Below, one piece after another: positions 62,685-64,000 of a DNA stretch of 64,000 nt. The number at the start of each line of letters is the position of its first letter. Positions within the stretch are counted from its first letter, which is position 1. The stretch covers positions 62,001-126,000 of the forward strand of contig JAFLJS010000042.1 of assembly GCA_022712895.1 (NCBI GenBank), read 5' to 3'. A program made the translations under genes and the position numbers. Source of the DNA: Desulfocapsa sp. GTDB lineage: Bacteria; Desulfobacterota; Desulfobulbia; Desulfobulbales; Desulfocapsaceae. A model generated the notes under the pieces. It worked only from the letters and a program-made list of their open reading frames with translations, was not told where the DNA came from and did no database searches.

Positions 62685-62740
62685 TATACTCAGGGATTAG
62701 AACATAGGTAGACAGCTATTTTTTATCATAATATTAACAA

Positions 62741-62906
62741 ACTCGTAAAAACCCAGATTTTAGATGGTTAAGTATTTATGCCCTTTGTTCGGGTGAAAAA
62801 CTTCACATCCGAGGCGCAAATATTTTCTATCATTTCGGCGTACTAAGGTACGTCATGATGATAGAGAATGTGCAGCACGAAGGAGATGGAGAGTTTTCGC
62901 CCTACT
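62741..62906 (+). repeat. dispersed palindromic repeat, copy C
   Basis: It matches copies A and B from AAACTCGTAAAAACCC through GATGGTTAAGTATTTATGCCC, GGGTGAAAAACTTCACATCC, GGCGTACTAAGGTACGTC and GGAGATGGAGAG. The right arm breaks off after CGCCCTAC, so GGGCATAAATA and CCATC are absent. It lies between the hybrid kinase gene and the downstream sigma-54 activator gene. Confidence 0.9.
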
Positions 62907-62996
62907 GATGAGGTATTCTATATTATTGAGACTGGATGAGTCAAACAGGATTTAAACCGTATTGTTAATAGTTGGATCTGGTATGTACAATAATAA

Positions 62997-64000
62997 TCAA
63001 TTTCTAAAATCCTGCGCCACAAGTCCATGACGCCTTAATAAACGCTGAAAAGCCTGACGTTCCATACCACTTTTTTGGGCCGCGACGGACACGTTCCCAC
63101 TTGTTTGTTTCAGGGCACGACTCAGATAGTCCACACTAAAACGACTAACTACTTCGCTTTTTGCAGCCTTGTACGAGAGGTCACTTTCTTGTATTACTAA
63201 ATCTGACTTTATGGTTGATTGCGATTCAGAACTGTTCCTGCCTTCATCATTTAAATCAGTCTGGGTTATAACCTGGCCAGGTACCAGCAATACTGCCCTG
63301 TTAATTATGTTTTGAAACTCTCGTACGTTGCCCTGCCAGGTATGCTGCATCATAAATTGCAGTGCTTCAGGGCTGAAACTCAATCCTTCCCGCTTATATT
63401 CTTTCTGGTAAAAATTCAAAAAATGCTGTGCCAAAAGTGGAATATCCTCTTTCATTTCTGCAAGCGAAGGCAAAGAGACCGTCATCACATTTAAACGGTA
63501 GTAAAGATCTTCTCGAAACTCCCCCCTTTTAATCTTTGCTTCTAGGTCCTGATTTGTAGAAGCAAGAACGCGAACATCAATCTGTATTGTGTTTGTCTGC
63601 CCGAGAGGCTGTATCTCTTTTTCTTGTAGGACTCGCAACAACTTTGTCTGCACTGAGATTGGTATGTCAGCAATTTCATCAAGTAGTATTGTTGAACCAT
63701 CAGCCTCAAGGAACAGACCATCCTTGTCATTATCAGCTCCGGTAAAAGCGCCTTTACAATAACCAAAAAGCTCACTTTCAAGTATCTGTTCAGGAAGAGC
63801 CGGACAGTTTACAGTGATCATCTTTTTATGGGCCCTTTTACTTGCCGCATGCACTGTACGGGCCGCAATCTCTTTTCCAGTTCCTGACTCTCCCCTGATA
63901 AGAAGTGTGGCATCGCTCTGACCAAAACGAGTAAGCAAATGCACTGCATGGGAAATTGCTTTACTTTTCCCTATAAATTCAGTGGGATTTGAGTGTTTGG
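62997..64000 (-). CDS. sigma-54-dependent transcriptional activator (5' end outside the window)
   Basis: The frame is open to the right edge. The visible part starts within the AAA+ domain (EFIGKSKAISHAVHLLTRFG), with GESGTGKE, GAFTGA, LLDEIADIP and a C-terminal Fis-type helix-turn-helix (AAQKSGMERQAFQRLLRRHG). The N-terminal sensory or receiver domain is beyond the window. A GTG at 63944 could appear as a start but lies inside the conserved domain. It lies on the same strand as the hybrid kinase, with repeat C between them. Confidence 0.9.
   Translation of the reverse strand, partial: KHSNPTEFIGKSKAISHAVHLLTRFGQSDATLLIRGESGTGKEIAARTVHAASKRAHKKMITVNCPALPEQILESELFGYCKGAFTGADNDKDGLFLEADGSTILLDEIADIPISVQTKLLRVLQEKEIQPLGQTNTIQIDVRVLASTNQDLEAKIKRGEFREDLYYRLNVMTVSLPSLAEMKEDIPLLAQHFLNFYQKEYKREGLSFSPEALQFMMQHTWQGNVREFQNIINRAVLLVPGQVITQTDLNDEGRNSSESQSTIKSDLVIQESDLSYKAAKSEVVSRFSVDYLSRALKQTSGNVSVAAQKSGMERQAFQRLLRRHGLVAQDFRN

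Overview
The window reads as one contiguous stretch of an anaerobic Gram-negative bacterium's core chromosome, most likely a member of the Desulfobacterota close to the Desulfobulbales (Desulfotalea/Desulfocapsa type). That placement is inference. It rests on the four-subunit 2-oxoacid:ferredoxin oxidoreductase, a separate-subunit biotin-dependent pyruvate carboxylase, a nine-haem lipoprotein cytochrome, a DUF4911-type domain joined to MiaB, a full Feo ferrous-iron locus, a PEP-CTERM protein, sigma-54 activators and a chemosensory cluster. Base composition is moderately AT-rich throughout and there is no obvious large foreign island, phage, IS element or CRISPR array.

Layout. 0-4.7 kb: trpEGDCF, a tryptophan operon without trpB/trpA. 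4.7-7.1 kb: rlpA and a nonahaem cytochrome on the minus strand, then tRNA-Thr(CGT). 7.1-10.5 kb: pyruvate carboxylase subunits B and A. 10.8-13.9 kb: korDABC behind a recognisable promoter. 14-19 kb: SagB-type nitroreductase, rlmN, a radical SAM protein, serC, a degenerate GGDEF protein and trmL. 19.3-29.5 kb: lysC, cimA, an HhH protein, miaA, recJ, purB, miaB and a PHP phosphoesterase. 29.5-34.3 kb: parC/parE and thiD. 34.3-37.7 kb: accessory genes and a long non-coding stretch holding a repeat copy and a GEMM-like RNA ahead of a PEP-CTERM protein. 37.8-42.2 kb: feoA, a CDF transporter, feoA2, a FeoB-associated small protein and feoB. 42.2-42.7 kb: a minus-strand cobalamin riboswitch whose only downstream gene is a 30-codon ORF. 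43-48 kb: a MORN-repeat protein operon, avtA-like aminotransferase and argJ. 48-52.7 kb: cardiolipin synthase, a phosphodiesterase, two tandem PPK2 kinases and a hemerythrin. 52.8-64 kb: a signalling region with a PilZ-like protein, a decayed hybrid kinase, CheW, a CheA lacking its phosphotransfer domain, a receiver-like protein, an NtrC-type regulator, a large hybrid sensor kinase and a second sigma-54 activator cut by the window end.

How the parts work together. Amino-acid biosynthesis (trp, ser, the aspartate family, isoleucine through citramalate, arginine, valine/alanine) and carbon entry (PycAB, Kor) suggest an autotroph-like or acetate/pyruvate-metabolising anaerobe that makes its own building blocks. 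The Feo locus and the CDF transporter are an iron uptake/efflux neighbourhood. The last 11 kb is a sensory cluster, with the same palindromic repeat at its two edges.

Most interesting: (1) the cobalamin riboswitch, terminator, consensus ribosome-binding site and 30-codon ORF, which form a complete minus-strand unit with no known B12 gene; (2) a three-copy dispersed palindromic repeat of about 150-180 bp, each copy missing a different internal or end segment; (3) the P1-less CheA beside a decayed hybrid kinase whose receiver has lost its phosphoacceptor aspartate; (4) a divergent GEMM-like leader before the PEP-CTERM gene. All calls are from reading the sequence; no database search was run.
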